Shown in pieces: positions 8,984 through 18,012 of a stretch of DNA of 64,000 nt; within the stretch, counting starts at the first letter, position 1; every line of letters begins with the position of its first letter. The notes under the pieces were generated by a model. That model was not told the origin of the DNA, searched no databases, and saw only the letters and a list, made by a program, of their open reading frames with translations. The position numbers and the translations under genes were made by a program. This DNA is from Ewingella sp. CoE-038-23. GTDB taxonomy: Bacteria; Pseudomonadota; Gammaproteobacteria; Enterobacterales; Enterobacteriaceae. The stretch is taken from contig NZ_JAZHOH010000001.1 of NCBI RefSeq assembly GCF_040419245.1, positions 3,720,001 through 3,784,000 of the forward strand, read 5' to 3'.

Positions 8984-9988
8984 ATGGCTACCATCAAAGA
9001 TGTTGCAAGACTGGCGGGTGTTTCCGTCGCCACGGTTTCTCGCGTAATAAATCATTCGCCAAAGGCGAGTGACAGCTCGCGGGAGGCGGTGCTTAGCGCC
9101 ATGCAACATTTGCAATATCATCCGAATGCCAATGCACGCGCCCTCGCACAGCAGTCTACGGAAACCCTTGGTCTGATCGTGGCCGATGTTTCTGACCCCT
9201 TCTTTGGCGCGATGGTGAAAGCCGTCGAGCAGGTGGCTTACGCCACCGGCAACTTCCTGCTGATTGGTAACGGTTACCATAATGTGGATAAAGAGCGTCA
9301 GGCGATTGAGCAACTGATTCGCCATCGCTGCGCGGCATTGGTGGTTCACGCCAAGATGCTGCCGGACGACGAGCTGCAAAGCTTAATGAAACAGATCCCC
9401 GGCATGGTGCTGATTAACCGAACCCTGGCAGGTTTCGAGCAGCGCTGCGTGGCGCTGGACGACCGCTACGGGGCATGGCTGGCGACCCGCCATCTGATTC
9501 AAAGCGGCCATCAGCGGATTGCGATTTTATGCTCCAACCACGGAATTTCGGACGCCAGCGATCGCCTACAGGGCTATCTGGACGCGCTGCAAGAACACAA
9601 TATTCCGGTGGACGACAAACTGATTGCCTACGCCGAGCCGGACGAGATTGGCGGCGAGCAGGCGATGGCGGACTTACTGGGGCTGGGGCGCAGCTTCACG
9701 GCGGTGACTTGCTACAATGACTCGATGGCGGCAGGGGCGCTGTCGGTGCTGAGCGACAACAGCATTGATGTGCCGACCGATATTTCACTGGTCGGTTTCG
9801 ACGATGTACTGATTTCCCGCTACCTGCGCCCGCGTTTAACCACGGTGAGATATCCGGTAGTGGCGATGGCCAATCAGGCGGCGCAGCTGGCATTAGCCTT
9901 AGCGAACAACCAGCCGCTGCCGGAAACCACCCACATGTTTAGCCCGACGCTGGTGCGCCGTCATTCCGTCACCAGCCCGGCGAGCTAA
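8984..9988 (+). CDS. galR: HTH-type transcriptional regulator GalR
   Basis: LacI-family repressor of galactose genes, 334 residues. The N-terminal helix-turn-helix and hinge (about residues 2-60, starting MATIKDVARLAGVS) and the periplasmic-binding-like effector domain are near identical to E. coli GalR. The true start is ATG 8984; the reading frame is open further upstream but through non-coding sequence that includes the operator. It converges with lysA, leaving only three bases between the stop codons, as in E. coli. No gal structural gene lies in the window. Confidence 0.97.
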   Translation: MATIKDVARLAGVSVATVSRVINHSPKASDSSREAVLSAMQHLQYHPNANARALAQQSTETLGLIVADVSDPFFGAMVKAVEQVAYATGNFLLIGNGYHNVDKERQAIEQLIRHRCAALVVHAKMLPDDELQSLMKQIPGMVLINRTLAGFEQRCVALDDRYGAWLATRHLIQSGHQRIAILCSNHGISDASDRLQGYLDALQEHNIPVDDKLIAYAEPDEIGGEQAMADLLGLGRSFTAVTCYNDSMAAGALSVLSDNSIDVPTDISLVGFDDVLISRYLRPRLTTVRYPVVAMANQAAQLALALANNQPLPETTHMFSPTLVRRHSVTSPAS

Positions 9989-9991
9989 GCC

Positions 9992-11254
9992 TTAAATCAG
10001 CTCCAGCGCCAGCAATTCCTCAATGGTTTGGCGGCGGCGGATCAGGCGCGGTACGCCATTTTCAAACAACACTTCTGGTAACAGCGGGCGGCTGTTGTAG
10101 TTGGAAGACATGGACGCGCCGTAAGCGCCAGTGTCGTGGAACACCAAATAATCGCCAATTTCCACCTGTGGCAGCGCGAAGGTTTCTACCCCGCCCCCCG
10201 CCTGCTGGGTGAACACGTCGCCGGATTCACACAGCGGACCGGCGATCACTGAGTCAATCAGTGGCGCATTGCTGATGTCGCGGCCATCGGCGGGCAGCAG
10301 GGAAATATGGTGGTAGCTGCCGTACATCGCCGGGCGCATTAAATCGTTGAAACCGGCATCGCACAGCACGAAGTGGCGGCTGCCCATATTTTTGGCGGCA
10401 CGCACCTGCGCCACCAGCACGCCGGATTCGGCCACCAGGAAGCGGCCCGGCTCAATTTCCAGATGAACGGCATGGCCCAGATGTGCAGCAATCTGCTCGC
10501 GGGCGCGGTTCCATAAGCCGTAATAATGCTCGGTATTGATGGCTTCTTCGCCGAAACGGTAAGGAATCGACAGGCCGCCACCGGCAGAAATGGCGTCAAT
10601 ATCATGCCCGGTTTCAATCACCTGACGCACCATGGCGTCGCACACTTGCTCCAGATGGCCGTAGTCCACGCCGGAGCCGATGTGCATATGAATGCCCACC
10701 AGCTTCAGGTCATAACGTTGAATCTCCGCCAGCGCCTGCGGCAAATCGCCGAACCAGATACCGTGTTTACTGTTCTCGCCGCCGGTGTTGGTTTTCTGGC
10801 TGTGGCCGTGACCAAAGCCCGGGTTAACGCGCAGCCAAACCGGGTGCCCGGCTTTCTGGCGGCCAATCTGCCCCAACATATCAATAGAACCGGCGTTAAC
10901 CGGAATATCCAGCTCGGTGACGCGGTCTAGCGTCGGCTGGTCCAGCACGTCGGCGGTAAAGACAATTTCGCTGGCTTCGCGGCCCGGCTTAAAACCGGCC
11001 AGCAGCGCACGCTCGATTTCCCCCAGAGAAACTGAGTCAACTTTCACGCCCTGCTCGCGCATCAGGCGCAGAATATGGATATTGGAGCACGCCTTCTGAG
11101 CAAAACGGATCACGTCGAACTGGCGCAGCTGGCTGATACGCTGAGTGATGATCTCGGCATCATAAGCCCATACCGGGCAGCCAAATTGTTGGGTCAGTGC
11201 CAGTAAATTAGCGGCGTTCAGAGCAGTAGAAGTGTCGTTTAAGGCGCGTGGCAT
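9992..11254 (-). CDS. lysA: Diaminopimelate decarboxylase
   Basis: PLP enzyme that decarboxylates meso-diaminopimelate to L-lysine, the last step of lysine synthesis, in the cytoplasm. 420 residues, full length. The PLP lysine is Lys54 in FAQKACSN. The GGGLS phosphate-binding region, the EPGRFLV segment and the active-site GPLCESGD are present. The start at 11254 follows AGGA. It is divergent from lysR, its expected activator. Confidence 0.98.
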   Translation of the reverse strand: MPRALNDTSTALNAANLLALTQQFGCPVWAYDAEIITQRISQLRQFDVIRFAQKACSNIHILRLMREQGVKVDSVSLGEIERALLAGFKPGREASEIVFTADVLDQPTLDRVTELDIPVNAGSIDMLGQIGRQKAGHPVWLRVNPGFGHGHSQKTNTGGENSKHGIWFGDLPQALAEIQRYDLKLVGIHMHIGSGVDYGHLEQVCDAMVRQVIETGHDIDAISAGGGLSIPYRFGEEAINTEHYYGLWNRAREQIAAHLGHAVHLEIEPGRFLVAESGVLVAQVRAAKNMGSRHFVLCDAGFNDLMRPAMYGSYHHISLLPADGRDISNAPLIDSVIAGPLCESGDVFTQQAGGGVETFALPQVEIGDYLVFHDTGAYGASMSSNYNSRPLLPEVLFENGVPRLIRRRQTIEELLALELI

Positions 11255-11384
11255 ACAAGATCCTGAAGTCTGAAGAAGCGAAAGTTAACCTGAGTATCCC
11301 GCACTCGGCGACTGCTTAAAAATATCTATTTCGCACCATTCTATTCATTTATGATATGGATATTCCTCTCCCACGGAGAAGCCA

Positions 11385-12320
11385 ATGCCCGCCATTTCCC
11401 TGCGCCATATCGAAATTTTCCACGCCGTGATGACCACCGGCAATTTGACCGAGGCCGCCGCGCTGCTCAACACCTCGCAGCCCACGGTGAGCCGGGAATT
11501 GGCGCGCTGCGAGAAGCTGCTCAATCTCCAACTTTTCGAACGGTTGCGCGGCCGCCTCTACCCGACGGTGCAGGGGCTGCGGCTGTTTGAGGAGGTTCAG
11601 CGTTCCTATTACGGGCTGGATCGTATCGTCAGCGCGGCGGAGGGCATTCGCCAGTTCGAGCAGGCGCAGCTCTCCATTGCCTGCCTGCCGGTGTTCAGCC
11701 AGTCGCTGCTGCCCGCCGTGTGTAAGCCTTTTCTGGATCGCTACCCTGACGTCAGTTTCAACATCGTGCCGCAGGAGTCGCCGCTGCTGGAAGAATGGCT
11801 TTCTGCGCAGCGCCACGACCTTGGGTTGACGGAGAATACCCATACGCCCGCGGGCACCGAGCGCCAGCCTTTGCTGACCTTAAACGAAGTGTGCGTGCTG
11901 CCCGCCGACCACCCGCTGGCGGCGAAAAAGCGACTGACGCCGCAGGATTTCGCCGGGCAGAACTTCATCAGCCTGTCGGCGACTGACAGCTACCGCCAGC
12001 TGCTGGACGCGCTGTTTGGCGAGCATCAGGTGGCGCGCCGTCTGGTGCTGGAAACCCACAGCGCCGCCTCGGTGTGCAGCATGGTGCGCGAAGGGGTTGG
12101 GGTATCGATAGTCAACCCACTCACCGCGCTGGACTATGTGGAGCGCGGCAACAGCGGCATGGTGATCAGAGCGTTCAGCCTGCCGGTGCCCTTCACCGTC
12201 AGCCTGATCCGTCCGCTGCACCGCCCCGCCTCGGCGCTGGTTTCAACCTTTATCGAGCACTGTCATCAGCAGGCCCTGCGTTTTCCTCAGCGTTTACAGG
12301 CGGTAATGGCGCATGAATAA
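11385..12320 (+). CDS. lysR: LysR transcriptional activator of lysA
   Basis: Founding member of the LysR family. It activates lysA in response to diaminopimelate and is repressed by lysine. 311 residues: helix-turn-helix at about 5-64 (SLRHIEIFHAVMTTGNLTEAA) and a substrate-binding domain that keeps the E. coli LysR segment IVPQESPLLEEWLSAQRHDL. The start at 11385 has GGAG ten bases upstream. The 130-base lysA-lysR spacer holds both promoters; I could not fix the LysR site. Synteny ends after this gene. Confidence 0.95.
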   Translation: MPAISLRHIEIFHAVMTTGNLTEAAALLNTSQPTVSRELARCEKLLNLQLFERLRGRLYPTVQGLRLFEEVQRSYYGLDRIVSAAEGIRQFEQAQLSIACLPVFSQSLLPAVCKPFLDRYPDVSFNIVPQESPLLEEWLSAQRHDLGLTENTHTPAGTERQPLLTLNEVCVLPADHPLAAKKRLTPQDFAGQNFISLSATDSYRQLLDALFGEHQVARRLVLETHSAASVCSMVREGVGVSIVNPLTALDYVERGNSGMVIRAFSLPVPFTVSLIRPLHRPASALVSTFIEHCHQQALRFPQRLQAVMAHE

Positions 12321-12336
12321 GGCGCAACCTTGACTT

Positions 12337-12355
12337 GTAAATGATAATCATTATC
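12337..12355. promoter_or_regulatory. Fur box
   Basis: GTAAATGATAATCATTATC matches 17 of 19 bases of the Fur consensus GATAATGATAATCATTATC. It ends 54 bases before the chaN-like start codon, so that gene should be repressed by iron. Confidence 0.9.
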
Positions 12356-12409
12356 CATAACATGCTGGCAACTTGTGATTTACCCGGTTATGGGATGATG
12401 AGGATCGTC

Positions 12410-13246
12410 ATGAAAAAGTTACTGTTTTTAGCCACCTTGCTGCTGGTCGCCTGCGCCCAGCACCCGGCGTCGCCCAATTTGGCCTCCAGCAGCATTAAAG
12501 ACCTGCATACCGGGGAAACCCTCACGCCGCAGCAGCTGTTGGCGCGACTGGCGAAACACCCACGGGTGATTGTCGGCGAGAAGCACGACAACCCGGCGCA
12601 TCACCAGATTGAAGCCTGGCTGGTGGAAAACCTGCCCGACCAGCGCCCGCAGGGCAGCGTGCTGATGGAGATGCTAACGCCGAGCCAGCAACCCGCCGTC
12701 GAGAGCACCAAGCGGCTGTTGCAAACCCAGCCGGACCTGTCGGCGACGAAGGTAGCGGAACTGCTTAAATGGCAGAAAGGCTGGGATTGGTCGATGTACG
12801 GCCAAGTGGTAATGCCAGCAATCAAAGCCCCTTATCCGCTGCTGGCGGCGAATCTGGATCGCAGCGAAATCATGGCTTTCTACCAGAAACCGGCCTTCCC
12901 GGCGGGAGCCAACAGTGCGGATCCTAAAGTTAGAGAGGCCATCGCCGACACCATTCGCGTTTCGCATCAGCAGAATATCGAGCCGCAGCAGCTTCACGCC
13001 ATGTTGGCAATCCAGCAACAGCGCGACCGCCGCATGGCTGAACGGCTGCTAGCCGCGCCAACGCCGGCTTTGCTGATCGTCGGTGGCTATCATGCCAAAC
13101 GTAATGTCGGGGTGCCGGTGCATCTTCGCGATTTACAGCCTAAGGCGCAGGTGACGGTAGTCATGCTGGCGGAACAGGGGGCGGAAGTGGATAACCAGCA
13201 GGCGGATTATGTGTGGATAACCCCGGCGGCGGGTAAAAAGCAATAA
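12410..13246 (+). CDS. ChaN family (DUF399) iron-regulated lipoprotein
   Basis: Lipoprotein of 278 residues. The signal peptide ends in the lipobox L-V-A-C with Cys15, and Ala at +2 points to the outer membrane. The body is a ChaN/DUF399 domain (TIKI-like, heme-associated) with the typical GEKHDNPAHH segment near the N terminus and GGYHAKRNVGVP near the C terminus. Homologues lie in heme-uptake loci and Campylobacter ChaN binds heme. Start 12410 has AGGA upstream; the frame is open earlier, but that part overlaps the Fur box. The Fur box supports a role in iron or heme handling. The exact reaction is unknown. Confidence 0.85.
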   Translation: MKKLLFLATLLLVACAQHPASPNLASSSIKDLHTGETLTPQQLLARLAKHPRVIVGEKHDNPAHHQIEAWLVENLPDQRPQGSVLMEMLTPSQQPAVESTKRLLQTQPDLSATKVAELLKWQKGWDWSMYGQVVMPAIKAPYPLLAANLDRSEIMAFYQKPAFPAGANSADPKVREAIADTIRVSHQQNIEPQQLHAMLAIQQQRDRRMAERLLAAPTPALLIVGGYHAKRNVGVPVHLRDLQPKAQVTVVMLAEQGAEVDNQQADYVWITPAAGKKQ

Positions 13247-13290
13247 TAATAAGAAGAAAGAAGCCGCCCCCGGCCAGAGCCAGAGGGCGG
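13247..13290 (-). terminator. Terminator of the MFS exporter gene
   Basis: The stem CCGCCC (13285-13290 on the minus strand) / GGGCGG (13264-13269) is followed on the minus strand by CTTCTTTCTTCTT. It lies just after the MFS stop. Confidence 0.55.
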
Positions 13291-13298
13291 TGAATGTC

Positions 13299-14462
13299 TT
13301 AAGCCAGCGCTTTTTCAGCTTTCTTCGCCGCGCGGCGGAAAGTGATAATACAGAGCACAAAGCCAACCAGCCCCAACGACCCGGCCGCCAGCGGAACCGC
13401 CGTCAGACCCAGGCCACGAGCGATAACCGCGCCGCCTACCCAGGCCCCCAAGGCATTACCGACGTTAAAGGCGGCGATGTTGAGAGTCGACACCAGATTC
13501 GGCGCATTCTTGCCATAAGTCACCACGTTAATTTGCAGCGCAGGCACGGCGGCAAAGCTGACCATCGCCCAGAAGAACAGCGTCACTTCCGCCGCCAGCA
13601 GGTTCACGCTGGTCCAGCTAAACAGTGCCGAGAAGATGGCAATCAGCAAGAAGATCAGGGTCAGCGTAGCGCCTAAACGCCAGTCAGCCAGACGTCCGCC
13701 AAGCACGTTACCGATAGTCAGCCCCAGGCCGATCAGCAGCAGAGTCCAGCTCACGCCGTGCTCGGACACGCCGGTGATTTCCGTCAGCATCGGCGCAATA
13801 TAGGTGAACAGGGCAAACATCGCGGCGGAGAAGAACACGGTGATCGACAGCGACAGCCACAGGCCCAAACCACGCAGCGCGCCCATCTCTTTGCGCAGGT
13901 CCGTCGGCTCTTCGTCTTTGGTGTCCGGCAGTTTTTTATAGAGTGCAAACAGCGATGCCACGCCGATAATTGCCACCGCCCAGAAGGTAGAACGCCAGCC
14001 GAGCGCCTGGCCCAGCGCGGTACCTAAAGGTACGCCCAGCACGTTCGCCAGCGTCAGGCCGGTAAACATCAGGGCCACGGCAGACGCGCGGCGGTTCGGC
14101 GCCACCAGATTGGCCGCCACCACGGCACCAATGCCGAAGAAGGCGCCGTGACACAGCGCCGTGATAACCCGCGCCAGCATGAGGAAGCCGTAGCTGTAAG
14201 AGAGCGCACACATCAGGTTGCCGAAGATGAAGATAGTCATCAGCAGCAACAGCGTTTTTTTACGCGGCAGTTTGGCGGTCAGCACGGCCATGATAGGCGC
14301 GCCGATGGCCACGCCCAGCGCGTAGCCACTGATAAGCCAACCCGCCAGCGGAATACTCACCTGTAAATCATTGGCCACATTGGGCAACAGCCCCATGATG
14401 ACAAACTCAGTCGTGCCGATCGCAAATGCGCTCAGCGCCAGTGCCAGTAACGAAACAGGCAT
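13299..14462 (-). CDS. MFS drug/sugar exporter, YdhP/AraJ-like (DHA1)
   Basis: Inner-membrane proton antiporter of the DHA1 group, 387 residues with 12 predicted segments. The N terminus GTTEFVIMGLLP and the HGAFFGIG and VTYGKNAP-type segments place it near E. coli YdhP and AraJ. The substrate cannot be read from sequence. The start at 14462 has GGGGAG eight bases upstream. A LysR-type gene in the same orientation lies 320 bases upstream and could control it. Confidence 0.85.
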   Translation of the reverse strand: MPVSLLALALSAFAIGTTEFVIMGLLPNVANDLQVSIPLAGWLISGYALGVAIGAPIMAVLTAKLPRKKTLLLLMTIFIFGNLMCALSYSYGFLMLARVITALCHGAFFGIGAVVAANLVAPNRRASAVALMFTGLTLANVLGVPLGTALGQALGWRSTFWAVAIIGVASLFALYKKLPDTKDEEPTDLRKEMGALRGLGLWLSLSITVFFSAAMFALFTYIAPMLTEITGVSEHGVSWTLLLIGLGLTIGNVLGGRLADWRLGATLTLIFLLIAIFSALFSWTSVNLLAAEVTLFFWAMVSFAAVPALQINVVTYGKNAPNLVSTLNIAAFNVGNALGAWVGGAVIARGLGLTAVPLAAGSLGLVGFVLCIITFRRAAKKAEKALA

Positions 14463-14783
14463 AGGAAACTCCCCATTAATTAATTATTTACCCAACGAAC
14501 ACCACTAAAGCGGGCTGACTCGTGCAGTCAGTCCGCGAAAAGTAAGCAAGAGATCAAGATATCAGGATGGTGAAACGGGCCGCTAAAACCCGTCGCAAAG
14601 TACATTGCTGCGTTAATTCATTTGTTAGCGCAATGTTGTATCTTGCCAACAGAAATACCACGCAGATCACACTTTTGACCAGTTAGCGGCCGAATCAACG
14701 GCACAAATTGTTAGGGAATAAGTGATAACTCACTGATAAATAATCAGTTAGAAGATGTGTGCAAATATTTCGAAAAATGGAGT
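14463..14783. other. Intergenic region upstream of the MFS gene
   Basis: No gene is seen. It holds the leader of the MFS gene and the tandem TTAATTAATTAA at about 14475-14487. No terminator or recognisable operator was found. Confidence 0.5.
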
Positions 14784-15701
14784 TTAGGCCCCGGCCATGA
14801 CCCAGCGAGGATTTCCGGCAAACCATGCCACCAGAAAATCCAGCAAGGCGCGCAATGCGGCTGGCATTTGGCGGCGCGACGCATAGATGGCGTAAATCCC
14901 CAAGGTTTGCGGTTGCCATTGCGGCAGCAGCGCCACCAACTGCCCGCTGGAAATTAGCGGCGCGGCGGAGTAGTAGGGTTGCATCACAATCCCTGCCCCC
15001 TCTACTGCCCCGCTCAGCAATACCTGCGACTCGTTGGCGCTAAGATTGCCACTCACCGGTATCGCCAGCTTTTCGCCTTGGCGCTCCAACTGCCACAGGC
15101 TTTTGCCGAAATAGCTGTAGGTCAGGCAGTTATGCAGCGCCAAATCCTCCGGCTTTTGCGGGGTGCCGTGGGCCGCCAGATAGGTAGGAGAGGCGCAGAT
15201 CACCGAGGCACACTCGGCCAGCGGCCGGGCAATCAGGTTCGGATCGAGATCATTGGTAATGCGCAGCGCCAGATCGATTCGATCTTCCACCAGATTGATC
15301 GCCTTACTCTCCAGTTGCAGATCAATACTCACCTGCGGGTGTAGCCGCAAGAACTCGGTCACGGCGATCGCCACCGCCCCCTGCCCGAAGGACTGAGAGC
15401 AGCTCAGGCGCAGCAGGCCGCGCAGCGCGTCATCTTCGCTCTCCCCCGCGCAGGCCATTTCCGCCGCCACCGACAGCATTTTCCGGCAGCGCGCCAGCGT
15501 GTTCTCCCCGGCATCGGTCAGGCTGAGTTTGCGCGTGGTGCGGTGCAGCAGGCGCGCGCCGGACCACTTCTCCATTTCAGATAAATAGCGCGTGACCATC
15601 GCACGGGACATATCCAGCGATTCGGCGGCGCTGACCATGCTTCCCCGTTCAACAATGGCGACAAAGACTTCGGCTGCGGTGATCCTGTCCATATCATTCA
15701 T
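14784..15701 (-). CDS. LysR family transcriptional regulator
   Basis: 305-residue LysR-type regulator: winged helix-turn-helix at about 5-64, effector domain about 95-295, close to the CrgA/DsdC-like subgroup that regulates exporters and dehydrogenases. It is divergent from the MBL-fold gene (118 bases between starts), the usual arrangement for a regulator and its target. It could also act on the MFS gene downstream. Target and ligand are unknown. Confidence 0.9.
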   Translation of the reverse strand: MNDMDRITAAEVFVAIVERGSMVSAAESLDMSRAMVTRYLSEMEKWSGARLLHRTTRKLSLTDAGENTLARCRKMLSVAAEMACAGESEDDALRGLLRLSCSQSFGQGAVAIAVTEFLRLHPQVSIDLQLESKAINLVEDRIDLALRITNDLDPNLIARPLAECASVICASPTYLAAHGTPQKPEDLALHNCLTYSYFGKSLWQLERQGEKLAIPVSGNLSANESQVLLSGAVEGAGIVMQPYYSAAPLISSGQLVALLPQWQPQTLGIYAIYASRRQMPAALRALLDFLVAWFAGNPRWVMAGA

Positions 15702-15819
15702 CCGATTTACGCAATAAACAGTTGCGCATTATCCGGTTTTTCTCTCGATTTATGCAACGTAAAGTAGCGGCATTAACCCACATTATTTGGCGACAACGCC
15801 CAACCTCCGAGGACACATT

Positions 15820-16689
15820 ATGCGCCTGAAAAAATTGGCTCTTACCGCCGCGCTGCTTCTGGGCACTAGCCTGACGGCTCGCGCTGCCGACATGAAAATG
15901 GACGTTTACAATCCGGGTCAAAACAGCATTTTTGCCGTTTCCTCAGAAATTGTCTCTGGCGAGAAAGACGCCGTGCTGATTGATGCCCAGTTCCAGCGCA
16001 ACGATGCGCAGAAGCTGGTGGAGATGATCAAAGCCAGTGGCAAGAACCTCACCACTATTTACATCAGCCAGGCAGATCCTGATTTCTACTTCGGCCTGGA
16101 TACCCTGCACGCCGCCTTCCCTAAGGCCAAAATCGTCGCCACTCAGGCGACAATTGATGAAATCAACGCCACCAAAGACGGCAAAGTGGCGTTTTGGGGC
16201 CCGCAGTTGAAAGACAACGCGCCAAAAACGGTGATTGTCCCTGAGCCGCTGAAAGGCAATTCTTTCGAGCTGGAAGGCAAAAAGTTTGAAATTAAAGGGC
16301 AAACTCCCGCCCGCACCTTTGTATGGATACCGGCGCTAAAAACCGTAGTCGGCGGCGTTATTGTGGATGGTAATACCCAGCATCTGTGGGTCGCAGATAC
16401 ACAAACGCCTGAATCACGCCAAGCCTGGATTGCCACGCTGGACCAGATCACGGCGTTGCAGCCAACTACGGTGGTGCCGGGCCACTTCCTGCCCGGTGCG
16501 GCACAGACGCTGAAGTCGGTCGAGTTCACCAAGCAGTATTTACAGACGCTGGAGAAAGAACTGCCAAAAGCTAAGAATGCGGAGGCGCTGGTGAAAGCCA
16601 TGAAAGGACATTACCCGGCACTGAAAGGCGATGAGTCATTAGAAATGAGCGCCAAAGTGCTGAAAGGCGAAATGAAGTGGCCGCAGTAA
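15820..16689 (+). CDS. Secreted MBL-fold protein lacking the HxHxDH motif
   Basis: 289 residues with a Sec signal peptide (cleavage near LTARA-A, residues 20-23), so periplasmic. The body has the metallo-beta-lactamase fold: the strand VLIDAQF with Asp55 and the PGH triplet with His222. The metal-binding HxHxDH segment reads Q-A-D-P-D-F at residues 84-89, so all three histidines are replaced. This suggests that it is not a standard di-zinc hydrolase. Start 15820 has GAGGA upstream. Divergent from a LysR regulator. The function is unknown. Confidence 0.75.
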   Translation: MRLKKLALTAALLLGTSLTARAADMKMDVYNPGQNSIFAVSSEIVSGEKDAVLIDAQFQRNDAQKLVEMIKASGKNLTTIYISQADPDFYFGLDTLHAAFPKAKIVATQATIDEINATKDGKVAFWGPQLKDNAPKTVIVPEPLKGNSFELEGKKFEIKGQTPARTFVWIPALKTVVGGVIVDGNTQHLWVADTQTPESRQAWIATLDQITALQPTTVVPGHFLPGAAQTLKSVEFTKQYLQTLEKELPKAKNAEALVKAMKGHYPALKGDESLEMSAKVLKGEMKWPQ

Positions 16690-16719
16690 AATAAGTCAAT
16701 TTTTGCATAAAACGATTTG

Positions 16720-16748
16720 ATGGGTCCTTAAAAGTGGACCCATTTTTT
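16720..16748 (+). terminator. Intrinsic terminator of the MBL-fold gene
   Basis: An eight-base-pair stem ATGGGTCC / GGACCCAT with an eight-base loop is followed by TTTTT. Confidence 0.88.
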
Positions 16749-17365
16749 AACGTCATAACAAAACCAGGTTACTGAGCAATAATTAGCAGACTGATAAGAA
16801 TACACCTCGAAAAATACTCAATAATCCTGTCCCAATCTCCTTCTTAAGAATTTCCTCACACTATTAACGCCAATCGATAAATCTTCAATTTTCGAACAAA
16901 TAGTTTTTACGGGACTATTTCTCCATAAATTTCCGCCAGTAAGGCAAATAGTGCTCTCTAAATAGAGAAAATCGGCTTTTTGGCGGCGTTGTCGATTCTT
17001 CCAGCAGTATCTTCAGAAAACTCTTACTTCCAACCCTCAAATAACCAAACTCTAATTATCTTATTGTTTATTATAACTATTTAATTAATTATGTTCAGTA
17101 TTATCTTAATAACCAATCACTTCAAACGATCAGTGAAAGCATTTCAATCGTCAAAACCTATTAAAAGTAATCCCAAACATCGGGTTAAACGATTTGTTTC
17201 GAACTTTATATAATTTATATTGATTGTTAATTATTCATAAAAAACTCACCAACCTTTTGCGCAGAAAATTCTTTTCTGGGCTTATGCTTTATGCTTTTGG
17301 GTGGTTTTTTTCTCTGTGTGAATCGCCTTTTTGACTGGATTATTTGTGTTACATGGAAGGCTATC
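16749..17365. other. AT-rich intergenic region
   Basis: About 600 bases without a gene, with a much lower GC content than the flanking genes. The composition continues into the LuxR gene and fits acquired or H-NS-bound DNA. It must contain the LuxR promoter, but no specific site was recognised. Confidence 0.6.
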
Positions 17366-17956
17366 ATGCCAAGAGTTATTATATGGAGTGAATGTCAATT
17401 CACTCAACTGGCGCTTGAGACACTTATTCTAAAGTTGCCTTTCCACGTTGATGTTTTAAATTTCCCACAAAATAAAAATAATATTATTTTCGACTCTTCT
17501 GACTATTTTATCCTTGACCCTTCACATAAAAGCTTCTCTCGATGCTATGAGTTTTTATTAGCGCATCACGAGAGAATGGATGATAACCGGATGATTTTTT
17601 ACTCTGAGTCGCTGGACGCTACCATCATGTCCACGCTGCTGAAAAGAGGAATTCGTTCTTTTTCTAAAAACAACAACTTACAAGAGACGACCAGCCTCAT
17701 TACCAAGTTTATCCTGCTGAAAGATATTTCAGACTTATGCGATCAGCACTTTCTGGTGATCACCAAAATGGAAATAAAGATTCTTTCTATGCTGGTATCA
17801 GGCGTTTCTATCCGCGATATCTCAATGATATTAAAAAGAAGCATCAAAACGGTCAGTGCACATAAATGCAATCTATTTAAAAAAATAGGCATAACGAATA
17901 ATCAGGAACTATTCTTTCTCTTTAACCACAGCGTTGCGGATATGACTGCGCTCTAG
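17366..17956 (+). CDS. LuxR-type HTH regulator, MrkI/FimW-like
   Basis: 196-residue regulator with a C-terminal LuxR helix-turn-helix (about 130-185: MEIKILSMLVSGVSIRDIS then KTVSAHKCNLFKKIG). The N-terminal part lacks the residues of a phospho-receiver, as in the fimbrial and capsule regulators MrkI, FimW and BglJ. Start 17366 has GGAAGG five bases upstream. The gene is AT-rich compared with its neighbours. It precedes an EAL gene by 56 bases, like mrkI beside mrkJ in Klebsiella type 3 fimbria loci, but no fimbrial genes are in the window. The targets are unknown. Confidence 0.8.
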   Translation: MPRVIIWSECQFTQLALETLILKLPFHVDVLNFPQNKNNIIFDSSDYFILDPSHKSFSRCYEFLLAHHERMDDNRMIFYSESLDATIMSTLLKRGIRSFSKNNNLQETTSLITKFILLKDISDLCDQHFLVITKMEIKILSMLVSGVSIRDISMILKRSIKTVSAHKCNLFKKIGITNNQELFFLFNHSVADMTAL

Positions 17957-18012
17957 AGCGATAGTCTGGCGATGTTGCAAATACCAGCCGCGATAAATAT
18001 AGAGAAAGAAGA

